The notes under the pieces: generated by a model | What the model was told of the DNA's origin: nothing | Databases searched by the model: none | The model's input: only the letters and a program-made list of their open reading frames with translations | From: an uncultured Bacilli bacterium | GTDB taxonomy: Bacteria > Bacillota_I > Bacilli_A > RF39 > UBA660 | Assembly (NCBI GenBank): GCA_944358355.1 | Contig: CALVQY010000012.1 | Span: forward strand, 1 to 40,983 | Direction: 5' to 3' | Length of the DNA: 40,983 nt | Shown here: piece after piece, positions 1 through 13,000 of the stretch | Position numbering within the stretch: the first letter of the stretch is position 1 | How the letters are laid out: every line of letters starts with the position of its first letter | Made by a program: the position numbers and the translations under genes

Positions 1-168
1 TTTTATTCTAGGTTTCTTATAATATGCAGTTTTTATAATCTTTGCTTAGATACTTAGTTTCGCAAGAAGTCTAATATTATTGGAAGTAGTAATGAATATA
101 AAGAAGATACTGATAAAAATGATGACAATACTGAAGATAGCGATGAAGATAATGGTAATAATAATATA

Positions 169-858
169 ATGAATTATTATGATCAATATTCACAGAATGT
201 AGTAAATAGTTTTAACAATTTAACTAATAGTGTTAATAATATTAATGAAAATAGCAAGGATACTATAAAAAAAGATGAAGTTTACTTTGATTTTAGTAGA
301 TGGTCTGCTTTGAAAAAAGTATCTTCTACAGCATCTAGTATAAATATAGATTATATTGTTTTTGATCCAAATAGTGAATATCAAGCACTCTTTATATTAA
401 TAAGAGATGCAACAGGAGAATATGAGCAGAAATATTATTTAAATAAAGATTCTAGTAGTTATGTAATAAGAGATTTAGTACCAGATAATGAATATACTTT
501 ATCTTTTGGATATCGTTTAGTATCAGGAAGTGAAGATGTATATGAAGATACGGTTACAATAAAAACTAAAGTACCTAGTTATAGTATTGATATTACTAAA
601 GTTACTAGAGATACTATATATTATACTTTAAATGTTGATAGTAATTATGCTTTTGAAAGTGCTAATATTTCTCTTTATAGTGATTCTAATAGAATTGCTA
701 TAGAAAGTATAGATTATACTAAAATATCTAATAATCAATATTCAGGAAAATTAAATTATAGCAATTTAGGTTATTTAGTTGAGGTAAAATTAGAAGATAT
801 AGTGTATAATGGAAATGTAGTAATACTAGATGTTAGTGATAAATTTATTAATGAATAG
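169..858 (+). CDS. Fn3-like surface protein, N-terminus missing or frameshifted
   Basis: This is the C-terminal part of what looks like an extracellular beta-sandwich protein. Around residues 100-130 it has a fibronectin-III-like strand pattern (PDNEYTLSFGYRL) that closely resembles the repeated Fn3-like units of the giant protein downstream in the same cluster. The first ATG has no ribosome binding site. The same frame stays open and coding-like upstream to base 58, encoding a basic patch (FRKK) and then an acidic, Asn/Asp-rich linker such as normally follows a membrane anchor. An in-frame TAG lies at 55-57, preceded by hydrophobic codons. The real start is therefore probably upstream and in another frame or broken, and the ATG given is only the first available. 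The gene ends 12 bases before the c-like subunit start, so it belongs to the ATPase cluster. The function is unknown. Confidence 0.55.
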   Translation: MNYYDQYSQNVVNSFNNLTNSVNNINENSKDTIKKDEVYFDFSRWSALKKVSSTASSINIDYIVFDPNSEYQALFILIRDATGEYEQKYYLNKDSSSYVIRDLVPDNEYTLSFGYRLVSGSEDVYEDTVTIKTKVPSYSIDITKVTRDTIYYTLNVDSNYAFESANISLYSDSNRIAIESIDYTKISNNQYSGKLNYSNLGYLVEVKLEDIVYNGNVVILDVSDKFINE

Positions 859-1113
<255 letters not shown>

Positions 1114-1115
1114 TT

Positions 1116-1853
1116 ATGACAGAAATATTTGTAGCTTTAGTTGTTCTTTTAATATTAGTAATTATTACATTTCTTTTCTTTAAGAGAATTGTTAATAAAG
1201 TAAATGAACAGGCAAAATTGTATTTTACTTTAAAATTACAGGAATATGATGAATTAGTTAAGGAAAAAGAGGAGAAGTTAAGAAAGATTAAAGAAGATAC
1301 TGATAATAAAGAGAAAAGTACAGAAATTAAAGAAGATATTTCTAAAACACCGGTCATTGTTCTTGAAGATAATAAAAGAAGATATCAAGTAGATGATTTA
1401 CTTAAGACTGTTAAAAAGGTAGAAGATAGATTTAAGATTGATAATGAAAAAATTTTGAAACAGTTTTTAAATAATAAGCCTACTAAAGAGGAATTAGTAA
1501 GATTTAATCATTTAGAAAAAATGAAAAATGAGATTATAAAGATGGGTGTTTATAATATAGTTACTAGTACTGATGAAAATCTTTTAAATGAGTTGTTTGA
1601 TAAATTAAGAATGGTCGATGTTGATATTGTAGATGCTTTTGCTTTAAATACTACTAATCCTACTGTTGAAGATTTCTTAAATTATTTAGAAAATGAACTT
1701 AATAAATGTGATCCTCATATTTATGTTGAAGTAGGAGATAAAAATGTAAATTTTGATTATTTGAGTGATAGAATTGTAACAGAATATAATGAGAAGATAT
1801 ATAAAGGAATTATGGTAATTTATCGTAATAAAATGTATGATTATAGTCTTTAA
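1116..1853 (+). CDS. ATPase stator subunit, b-delta fusion
   Basis: This 245-residue protein joins two stator parts of an F-type ATPase. Residues 4-23 form a single membrane helix, followed by a charged coiled coil (about 25-75) as in subunit b. After a linker comes a helical region and a C-terminal strand (YKGIMVIYRNKMYDYSL) that resembles the end of subunit delta/OSCP, where a Gly-rich strand ends in a DGS-type turn. Fused b-delta subunits are known in mycobacteria, though the arrangement here is divergent. The gene sits between c and alpha, where b and delta normally occur. No strong ribosome binding site precedes its ATG, so it may be translationally coupled to the c-like gene. The b-like half is clear from topology and position. 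The delta half rests on the C-terminal motif and is less sure. Confidence 0.72.
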   Translation: MTEIFVALVVLLILVIITFLFFKRIVNKVNEQAKLYFTLKLQEYDELVKEKEEKLRKIKEDTDNKEKSTEIKEDISKTPVIVLEDNKRRYQVDDLLKTVKKVEDRFKIDNEKILKQFLNNKPTKEELVRFNHLEKMKNEIIKMGVYNIVTSTDENLLNELFDKLRMVDVDIVDAFALNTTNPTVEDFLNYLENELNKCDPHIYVEVGDKNVNFDYLSDRIVTEYNEKIYKGIMVIYRNKMYDYSL

Positions 1854-1871
1854 TAAAAAGGGGAATCAAAT

Positions 1872-3222
1872 ATGGAGAAGGAAACAGCAGAACAATTATT
1901 TGAAGAAGATTATGTTGATCAAATGTTAGATGATAAAATTAAAAAAATTAATTATCATCATAACGTTTATGATGTCGGTAAAGTTATTCAAGTTAAAGAT
2001 TTTATTATTTATGCTAATGGACTTGAAAATGTTTCTTTTTATGAAAAAGTTAATATTGATAACAAGGCTATTGGATATGTAATGAAAATGGAAAGTAATT
2101 GCGTTGTTATAGCAGTATTAAAACAGACGGATAAAATTTCTATTGGTGATAGTGTTTATCAAAGTAATGAAGAATATATGGGAGAATTTTCTACTGATGC
2201 TTTGGGACGAATTATAGATATATTTGGTGAGGATAAACTGACTAATAAAAAATATCAAAATATTATTAAATTAAAAGTAGAAGAAGATAATACTCCTATA
2301 ATGGAAAGAACTCCAGTTAAAAGGCCTCTTTTTACAGGAATTGCAGGAATTGATTTAATATATCCAATTGGTAGAGGACAAAGACAGTTAATAATTGGTG
2401 ATAAGAAAACTGGAAAAACGCAGTTATGTCTTGATACTATTGTTAATCAAAGAGGACAAAATATAATTTGTATTTATGTAGCGATAGGTAAGACTAAGAA
2501 AGAGGTTAAGGAAATTTATTATGAATTATTAAAAAGAAATGCTATGAGTTATACTATTATAATAACAGCTTTTTATGATGAATTAGCACCTGTTATTACT
2601 TTAACTCCATATTATGCTTTATCAGTAGCTAGGTTTTATATGTTACAAGGCTATGACGTTTTAGTTTGTATTGATGATTTAAAAAGACATGCTGATGCGT
2701 ATCGTGAAATTAGTCTTATTTCTATGAAATCCCCAGGACGTGATGCTTATCCTGCTGATATCTTTTATTTTCATTCAAGACTTTTAGAAAAAGGCTGTCA
2801 ATATCAGAATGGAGCAAGTATTACGATTTTACCAGTGGTAGAGACTACTGGAGGTGATATTACAGATTATATTTCTACTAATATTATTTCTATTACTGAT
2901 GGACAAATAGTTTTATCAAGTAAGAATTTTCAAAAAGGGGAACGACCTGCTATTGATTATGGATTATCAGTATCAAGATTAGGTGGGGCAGTTCAAGAAG
3001 CAGAGATGAAAAAATTAGGTGCAACGGTAAGACAGAAATTATTAAGTTATTTGGAAACACGTGATGTATATGAATTAGCTAATGTTGATGAAATGAGTAA
3101 GGAATTACAAGATAAAATTTTTGAAGGTAAGAAAATACTTGATAATTTGATTCAGTATAAGTTTTCTCCACTTTCTAAACAAGAAATAATTAATAAATTT
3201 GTATTTTTAGGAGAAAAGAAAG

Positions 3223-3230
<8 letters not shown>
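1872..3230 (+). CDS. F-type ATPase alpha-like subunit
   Basis: This is the non-catalytic alpha subunit of an F1-like hexamer. The P-loop GDKKTGKT lies at residues 176-183. It is followed by the alpha signatures GRDAYPADIFYFHSRLLEKG and NIISITDGQIVL, and by RPAIDYGLSVSR, whose last Arg (369) is the arginine finger that completes the catalytic site on beta. An N-terminal acidic helix precedes the beta-barrel domain. The protein has 452 residues against about 500 in usual AtpA, and the shortfall is mostly in the C-terminal helical domain (about 83 residues after the finger). AAGGGG gives a good ribosome binding site. The 3' end overlaps gamma by 8 bases. The sequence is too divergent to assume it is the cell's housekeeping ATP synthase. 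A second, standard atp operon elsewhere is likely but cannot be seen here. Confidence 0.93.
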
Positions 3231-5621
<2,391 letters not shown>

Positions 5622-5629
<8 letters not shown>

Positions 5630-6203
5630 GTTTATTTATCAAATTAGTTTATTGTTGTCATTTATTTTATCGTTTTTCTTTTTTATTATAATATTTCTAA
5701 TTATTTTTGAGATTACTTTTCGTGTTAATAAAAATGAAACTGAGAAACATTTAAAATTTTATGGTTTATTTATGGGACTTAATAATTATGATATTTTTCT
5801 TTTTTCTTTAAAAACTATATCATATATACTACTATTGTGGTCTATATTATCTAATACTATTTTACCTATTCATTTTATTCTTTTTATTCTATTACAACTA
5901 AGCTTTGATCTTTGTTCTTTTAGATATATTAAACTTTTTCCTAATTTGATAAATAATCTGTTTATTTGTTTTTTATTATATTCTAAGCAAATATTTTATG
6001 ATTATTTACTAGATGTAACCTTTTTATATTCTGTTGTCATATTAATAATCTTATTAAGTCTCTTTATATTTTTCTATGCTTCATACTTTTATTTAAAAGA
6101 TATTCAGTTTTTACTTACAAGTAATAAATATGTAAAGAAGGTATTACCTACTAATAGTAAGTTTGTGGAATTTTTTAAAAAGAAATTTAAAAAAAATATC
6201 TAG
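5622..6203 (+). CDS. Multi-spanning membrane protein of the ATPase cluster
   Basis: I do not recognise this 193-residue family. It is extremely rich in Phe, Ile and Leu, with about four or five membrane segments: a long first one near residues 5-32, two or three in the middle, and one near 130-155. The C-terminal tail is basic (KKKFKKN) and likely cytoplasmic. It overlaps the epsilon stop by 8 bases and has GGAG 7 bases before the chosen ATG; an ATG 15 bases upstream has no room for a ribosome binding site. Its position suggests the membrane partner that replaces subunit a, but it lacks the conserved membrane Arg and the LRL-x-N pattern of AtpB, so it is not a recognisable a subunit. A role as static anchor or coupling protein is a guess from context. 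Confidence 0.7.
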
Positions 6204-6219
6204 TTTATACTTATATTTA

Positions 6220-6248
6220 TTGTTTTTCTTATAATTTTACGGTAAAAT
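6220..6248 (+). promoter_or_regulatory. Probable promoter for the 242-residue and giant protein genes
   Basis: A -35 box TTGTTT (6220-6225) and a -10 box TAAAAT (6243-6248) are separated by 17 bases. They lie just after the last ATPase-cluster gene and before a GGGG ribosome binding site region. No terminator is visible upstream, so the giant gene may be read both from this promoter and by read-through from the ATPase genes. Confidence 0.45.
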
Positions 6249-6273
6249 TAGATAGAAGATAGGGGTCTTATTT

Positions 6274-7002
6274 ATGAATATTAAAAAAAATTTAGAATTT
6301 ATAAAAAAACATTTAGTTATATTTTTAACAACAGTAGGACTTATATTGATTTTACTGGCAGTTATTCTTATTGTTTTCTTTGTTAAGGAAAATCTAGATA
6401 CTTATACTATAGAAAGTGAAGATATGTATATTTATTTTGATCAAGCTAAATTTGAATATAATACCAAAATTACATTAGATAGTAGTTCTGGTATAACTAA
6501 ATTAGAAGTTGATGGTGAAGAAATAGATTTAGAATCTGAACCTTTATATTATAAAGGTATTGATAAAGTTATTTTTCCAAAAGAAATGGCAGTAGTTTTT
6601 CCACTTAGTAGTGGGCAACAGAAAAGAATTGCGAAGTTTACGCAACTAGATGCTTCAGAAGGGGGAATGTATTTAAAAAATAGAAATTTAAATTATTCTA
6701 TTGCTAATGCTTTCCTTTTTGATGGTAATAGTTTATATTTCTTTTTAGATGATACAACTGTTAAAGTAGAAGAGTTAGAGATAACAGTACCAGCTTTTTC
6801 TTATGCAATTTATAACTTTAATAAAGATTTATATTTATATAGTTATGAAGAAGATATGATGTATTATTTTGCTAATGTTACTACTGATGTTTTAGCAGAA
6901 GCAAAAGGCTATACAATTAACTTAAGTATTGATAGTTTAGAGATTAATGGTAAATCAAAATTGTTATTAAAGAATTTTTCATATTTGTCTAATTTAAAAT
7001 AA
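6274..7002 (+). CDS. Membrane-anchored beta-rich extracellular protein
   Basis: This 242-residue protein is of unknown family. A short basic N-terminus (MNIKKNLEFIKKH) and one membrane helix (about 15-37) precede about 200 residues of beta-rich extracellular sequence. Its C-terminal half resembles the N-terminal domain of the giant protein encoded next. Both have a strand run ending in a Tyr-rich turn (AFSYAIYNFNKDLYLYSYEED here, SFLIFEENEIRYYSLQNGDF there), followed by a short linker and a strand before a Leu-rich end. The two proteins are thus probably built on one domain and may interact. It sits 16 bases before the giant gene behind the promoter at 6220-6248. The anchor and exposure are clear; the function is not. 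Confidence 0.72.
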   Translation: MNIKKNLEFIKKHLVIFLTTVGLILILLAVILIVFFVKENLDTYTIESEDMYIYFDQAKFEYNTKITLDSSSGITKLEVDGEEIDLESEPLYYKGIDKVIFPKEMAVVFPLSSGQQKRIAKFTQLDASEGGMYLKNRNLNYSIANAFLFDGNSLYFFLDDTTVKVEELEITVPAFSYAIYNFNKDLYLYSYEEDMMYYFANVTTDVLAEAKGYTINLSIDSLEINGKSKLLLKNFSYLSNLK

Positions 7003-7018
7003 GTTATGGGGTGATGTT

Positions 7019-10000
7019 ATGAAAAGAATTATCATTCCTATAATAGTGGTGGTAATTATTTTACTTTGCTTTAGTTATATGAGATTTGTACCTCATGGAT
7101 ATGTTGAAGTTGATGGTTATCTTTTCACCTCAAATAGATTAGTTGAAAATTTATTAAATACTGATGAAGATAATCAAAATGTCGATTATCAAAAAGTTGC
7201 TATTAATGATACTATTTATCAAAGAGGTGAATCTTTATTTATAGGAACGGAAAGAAAATATCAAATAAATGTTGATTTACCATTAATTGCTAATGATTCG
7301 TCTTTAATAATGAATTTTGCAGCAAATGGTAATTTGATAGATTCAAGATTTCAAAAAACTACTAGTTATGCTAATAGTATAATAACTGGAGGACATTTAT
7401 ATAATACTAGTACTTATGAACAAGCAGATGATGATCTTTATTATTTTTTAGAGTTGTCAAGTGGTGTTTTTGTTAACTTTTTAGACTTAAAGATAAGTAC
7501 TATTACTAATAATTATGAAATTAAAGCTAATAGTTTTTTGATTTTTGAAGAAAATGAAATTCGTTATTATTCTCTTCAAAATGGTGATTTTAAATATCAT
7601 GTAATTCAAGATGTTGATAATGATTCTAGTGTCTTAGTTAATAATAAAGAGTTTACTTATGAAGAATTACGCATTTTATTAGAATTGATTTCTGCTAAAG
7701 AGGATGAAAAAGAAGATATTGTTTTAGATAAGATTGATAATGAAGAGGAAAATACTAATGTAGATAATAGTAATGATAATATTAATGGTAGTAGCCAAGA
7801 AATTGCTTATGTAACTCCTGAAGTAACGATTAGTGATTTTTCTTCAAGTATATATTCATTACAAGCTAATATGAATATTTATGACCCTTCTTTTAGAATT
7901 AAAAAGAATCCTACTTTTGAATTGCAGATTGATGGTAGTGTTTACTTAAGAAAAACTATTTCTTCTAGTGGTAATTTTGAAATAATAGGATTATTGCCTA
8001 ATACTGAATATACAATTGTAGGAACATTTACTTACTTAAATGAAGATAATGTACAAGTTAGAAAAACATTTATTGAAGAAAAAATTAGTACTAAAGATAT
8101 ATCTTCAGTGGAACCTTTAGAGTTTAATCTTACTAATAATACTTTTTATCCAAATTATATTTCACTAACTGATGTTCATTTATCAAATAAGAGTAGTGAT
8201 GAGGTTTTGAAAGGATTAAAAACTGTTAGAATCATAATAGATGATAAAGTCTATAATATTCCTAGCAGTAAAGTTCAAAGTCTTAAAAATTTAGAGAATA
8301 TTGCTTATGATACTAGTAAAAATTTAGAGTCTAATACCAATTATACATTTAGAATAGCTGCGTATGATGTTGCAGGTAATGAGTTAGTTGTAAATAATAA
8401 TACTTTTCAATCAAAGACTTCTAAAGCACCTCCAAGTGTAGAAATAAAGGTTTTAGATACTGATATTACAACGGCTTTAATAGGATTTACAGTTGATAAT
8501 AAAGATAATGTAGCGATGTCAAATTTACGCTATGTGGTATCTGATTTGAATGGTAAAATTGTTGTAAATGGGACAATAAATCCTAGTGATAATTTATCTA
8601 TAAATAATTTAGAAACTAATCAGGTTTATTTACTTGAAGTTTATGCTGATTATGATTTGAATGATGGTGCAGGAGTTTTAAAAGATCAAAAGTTAAATCA
8701 AATAAGGTTTAGTACAGAGTCTATTTCTAGTTTAGGTTATTTCCGGTTTGATTTTGATGAACAGGAAATAAGTCAAGATATGGCTCAATATACTTTTAAA
8801 GTTAATTCTGAAGCGACTGATTCTAGACTTATAGAGTTGTTAACAAGAGTTGAGATTACTATTACTAATGAAGAAAATGGTGAAAATGTTATTACCCAAA
8901 AAATAACTGGTGACAATATTTCTTTATTGCAAGGAGGAGATGCTCTTGATCTTGTTTTTGATAATTTGGAGTCTAATACTTCATATCTAGTTAGCGTTGA
9001 AAGTTTTATTAAACAAGGTGATAGAGAATATAATATTGATGCTTTAATAAATTTAAAAAGTTTTAAAACATTAAAGAGAGAAGCGCAAGTTTTACTAGCT
9101 AATAAATTTTCAACAGAGAATATGATAGATTTTGATGCTAAAATCGTTGACGAAGATGGTGCTATTATTAGTGATAGTGTTAGATTAGAAGTGCGAAGTA
9201 GTAGTGGTAAATTAGTATATGTTGATGAGTTAAAAATAAATGGTGATTTTGAAAGATTTACTTTAGATAAGCTAGATACTGAAGAGACTTATACATTTAC
9301 ATATACTACTGCTGAATATAATATTGGCTATAATAATATAACTTTTGAAGAAAATAAAGTTTTACTAGAAGAAGAAATAGTAACTAATATAGGAATTTAT
9401 GGTTCTTTGGAATTAGATAGTTTGTTAAGACAGACTACTAGTATAAATTTATTTGATATTGAAAATGAAAGCAGATGGAAAACAAGTGGTTCTTCTTCTT
9501 CATTTCAAAGAACTGTTAATACTAAAACTAATACTTTTACTTTGACTGCTAAAAATGCAAATGCAATTTATTCTTATTATATTCCAGAATATAGGGGGCA
9601 AGTTTTACAATTTTCTTTCTATGCTAGATATCAAAAAGATTCTAATAATCAAAAAGTATTTTTGAATAATACTGACTCAGGTTCTAGAAATGAACTTAAA
9701 GATTTAAATTATGAATGGCAAAAGTATGAATATACAGTGATACTTTCAGGTTCTTATTTCAGTTTTAATGTTAATGAGATCAGTAATAATAATACGACAA
9801 CAACAGTAGAGATTAGAGAGTTGCAAGTTGAATCTTTAGAAAATTTGGATAAAGTTAATAAAACTCTTTCTTATCATTCATCTGGATATATTTTTCAAGA
9901 TGCAGAAATGATTTCTGGTAAAGATTCTATGCCTGATTATGAAGGAAGTAGTAATATGATTGGTAATTATGGTGATGGTTATGCTAAAATTACTAATCAA

Positions 10001-13000
10001 GATACGGGTGAAGTAGAAACTTTTAGTTATACAGGTGCTTCGCAAACGTTTACGGCTGAAGATACGGCTAAATATAAAATTGAATTATGGGGTGCTAGTG
10101 GAGGAGATGGTTATGGATATAATACTTGTGGAACTAATTTAACATCTAAAGCTGGTTGTGGTGCTTATACTACTGGTACTATTTCTTTAAAAGAAGGTAC
10201 AGTTTTGTATGTGTATGTTGGTGGAAAAGGAACATATGGTTCTGGTAGTAATAGATATGGAGGTAGAACTGGTGGCTTCAATGGAGGTGGAGATGGAGGT
10301 AACGCCTCTTCTGGTTCAGGAGGAGGTGCTACTGATATTAGACTAGTTAATTCAGCTAATACCTCTGGATTAGAATCTAGAATTATGGTGGCAGCTGGAG
10401 GTGGCGGTGCTGATAATATTTCTTCTACTTCTGCTGATGATGGATCAGGAGGAGCAGGTGGTACTTTAACTTCAGAGGGAGCTTATGTTAGAGGAAGTTT
10501 AGTTATTGATTATGCTGCTACGCAGTTTTCATTTAATAATACACAGCTTGGTATTGGTAAATCTGTTAGTACTAATACCGATTCAGGAGGAGCAGGTGGA
10601 GGCTACTTTGGGGGCTTAGTATCTAATAATGGAAATGGTGGTGGTTCTGGAGGCTCTTCCTATATTAGTGGATATCATGGTTGTATTGCTTTAACAAAGG
10701 ATGTTCCTGCTAGTAGTGATTATGAAGATTATAAAGAAAAAGATAATTATAAAGGTTTATTTTATGCTAGTATTTATGATACTAAAAGTGAATTAGAAGA
10801 GAGTAAGTTTTATATTCAAATATATAGAAATGGAGAATTAGAATCTACTGATGCTTATAATATGCAAGATACTAGTATGTCAGTTAATCAGTTACTAGAA
10901 TATGAATTTAAACGTAATTCTAATTATGAACTTCATCTTTGTGTAAAAATAAGAGATAGGCTATATACAATTGCGGTTAATGCTTTTAGTACAGAAGAAG
11001 AGATTAGAACGATAAGGACTGTTGATGATTTTTTTGCTATTCATACTAATGGTAAATATTTAGTTGCTAATGATCTTGATTTTAGAAATAATAGTAAATA
11101 TTTATCTTTTAGCTTTTCAGGAACAATAGATTTTCAAGCTCATAAAGTTTTACTTAATGTACTTAATAGACCAGCTTATTTATTTCACACTTTAAGTTCT
11201 AATGGTAAGTTATCTAATTTAGATGTTCATTATTATTTTGATAATACTTCTGCAAGGGGTAGTTTTTATGGATTAATCTGTTATCAGTATGGAATAGTAG
11301 AGAATATTAAAATAACTTTGGAAGAAGCGACAGTGCAAAGTAATGTATTAATATCATTGTTATCTTATGCTAATTATGGAACTGTTAGAAATTTTGTGTT
11401 GTATAGTAAAGCTTCTTTATCAGGTTCTTATTTATTAACTTTAGGATGCTTATATAATTATGGAGTTATGGAAAATGGTTATGCTTATGGTGAATCTATT
11501 AATGCTAGCTTTGTCAATACTACTAGTACTAATAAACGTGTAGGTGCTATTGCAGGTTATTCAGGAGAAAATGCTAGTTTTGAAAATATTTATTCTTTAG
11601 TTGGGGTTTTATTATTACCTAATATGGATGTGAATAACCTTAATTATGCAGCCGGTAATATTGTAGGTGAAGTTAATAGAGCGGTTGTTAAGAATGTTTA
11701 TAGTTATGTTTCTAGTGAAGAGGAACGTGATTATAATAGAGATCCTAACTTTGGTACAGTTTCGTACTTAAATGGTGATAATATTTACTATGCTAGTGAT
11801 AGTAATACTTATAATACAAGTTATTCTAATAAAGTATCTAAACTAGCTTTATCAAATACTGAGTTTCAAAATAAGGTTTTAAATAATGATAATCAATTTG
11901 AAGTTGATAGTTATGTTAATTTAGGATATTTTCCGCAGCTAATTTGGTCTAGTGTTATGCCTAATCAAGATTATATTGAATTACCTCTAGTAGAAGATGA
12001 TGACTTAATTGATATTATAACTGTTGATGATGTTATTCAGGAAGGAGAAGAAGCGACTGTTAATTTGACAGTTAGTAATCCTGGTCATGAAAGAATAACA
12101 GATATTTCCATAAAAGATCTTACTAGTGAGATAGTTAGCCAAGAAACAGCAGATGGCATTACAAAGTTAGTAATTAATGTTTCTAATCCAACAAGATATG
12201 TTTCTCAATATTATATTAGATCTATTACTTCAGTTAGTGCTTATGGTATTGAATTTGAACGTACTTATGCAGAAAATGAACGAGCTTTAGATATAGATAT
12301 GTATAAAGATGTTTCTTCAGTTGCTGACTTTAAAGCAATTAAAAATAGTCTTAGTGAAAATTATAGGTTAACGACAGATTTAGATTTTAGAAATGCAACA
12401 AGTTTTCAATTAGGTAATTATAGTGGCAAGCTTAATGGAGATGGACATGCTATTAAGAATATTACTATTTCTTCGGGAGATGCTTTAATTTCTACTTTGA
12501 CGGGGACAGTTGAGAACTTAATGGTTGAAAATTATACAAAGTCTAATAATAATACATATGGTGGTTTGATTGCTAATGCTAGTACTAATTCAAGAATAAG
12601 TAATGTTCATATGAAAGATGTAAATGTTAATGGGTCTTCTTATATAGGCGGTTTAGCAGGTTATGCAAATAATTCAATAATTGTTGATAGTTCTGTTACT
12701 AATTTTACAGTAAACAATGTAGATGGGGCGACAGAAATAAGAGTAGGTGGTCTTATTGGATATATGACTTCTACTTATGTAAATAATAGTTATGTTCAAA
12801 ATATTCAATTAGAGCTTGTTACTCCTGATGTTGTTTATGCAACTGGTGGTTTAATTGGAGAAATTGGTTCAGGAGTTGTTGATTCTGTTTATGCTACTGG
12901 TACTATTAGGACAAACTTTCAGGAAACAGGTGGTTTAGTAGGTAGAAATGCAGGATATATTAGAAATGCTTATACTAATGTAAATATTTATAGTCAACAA

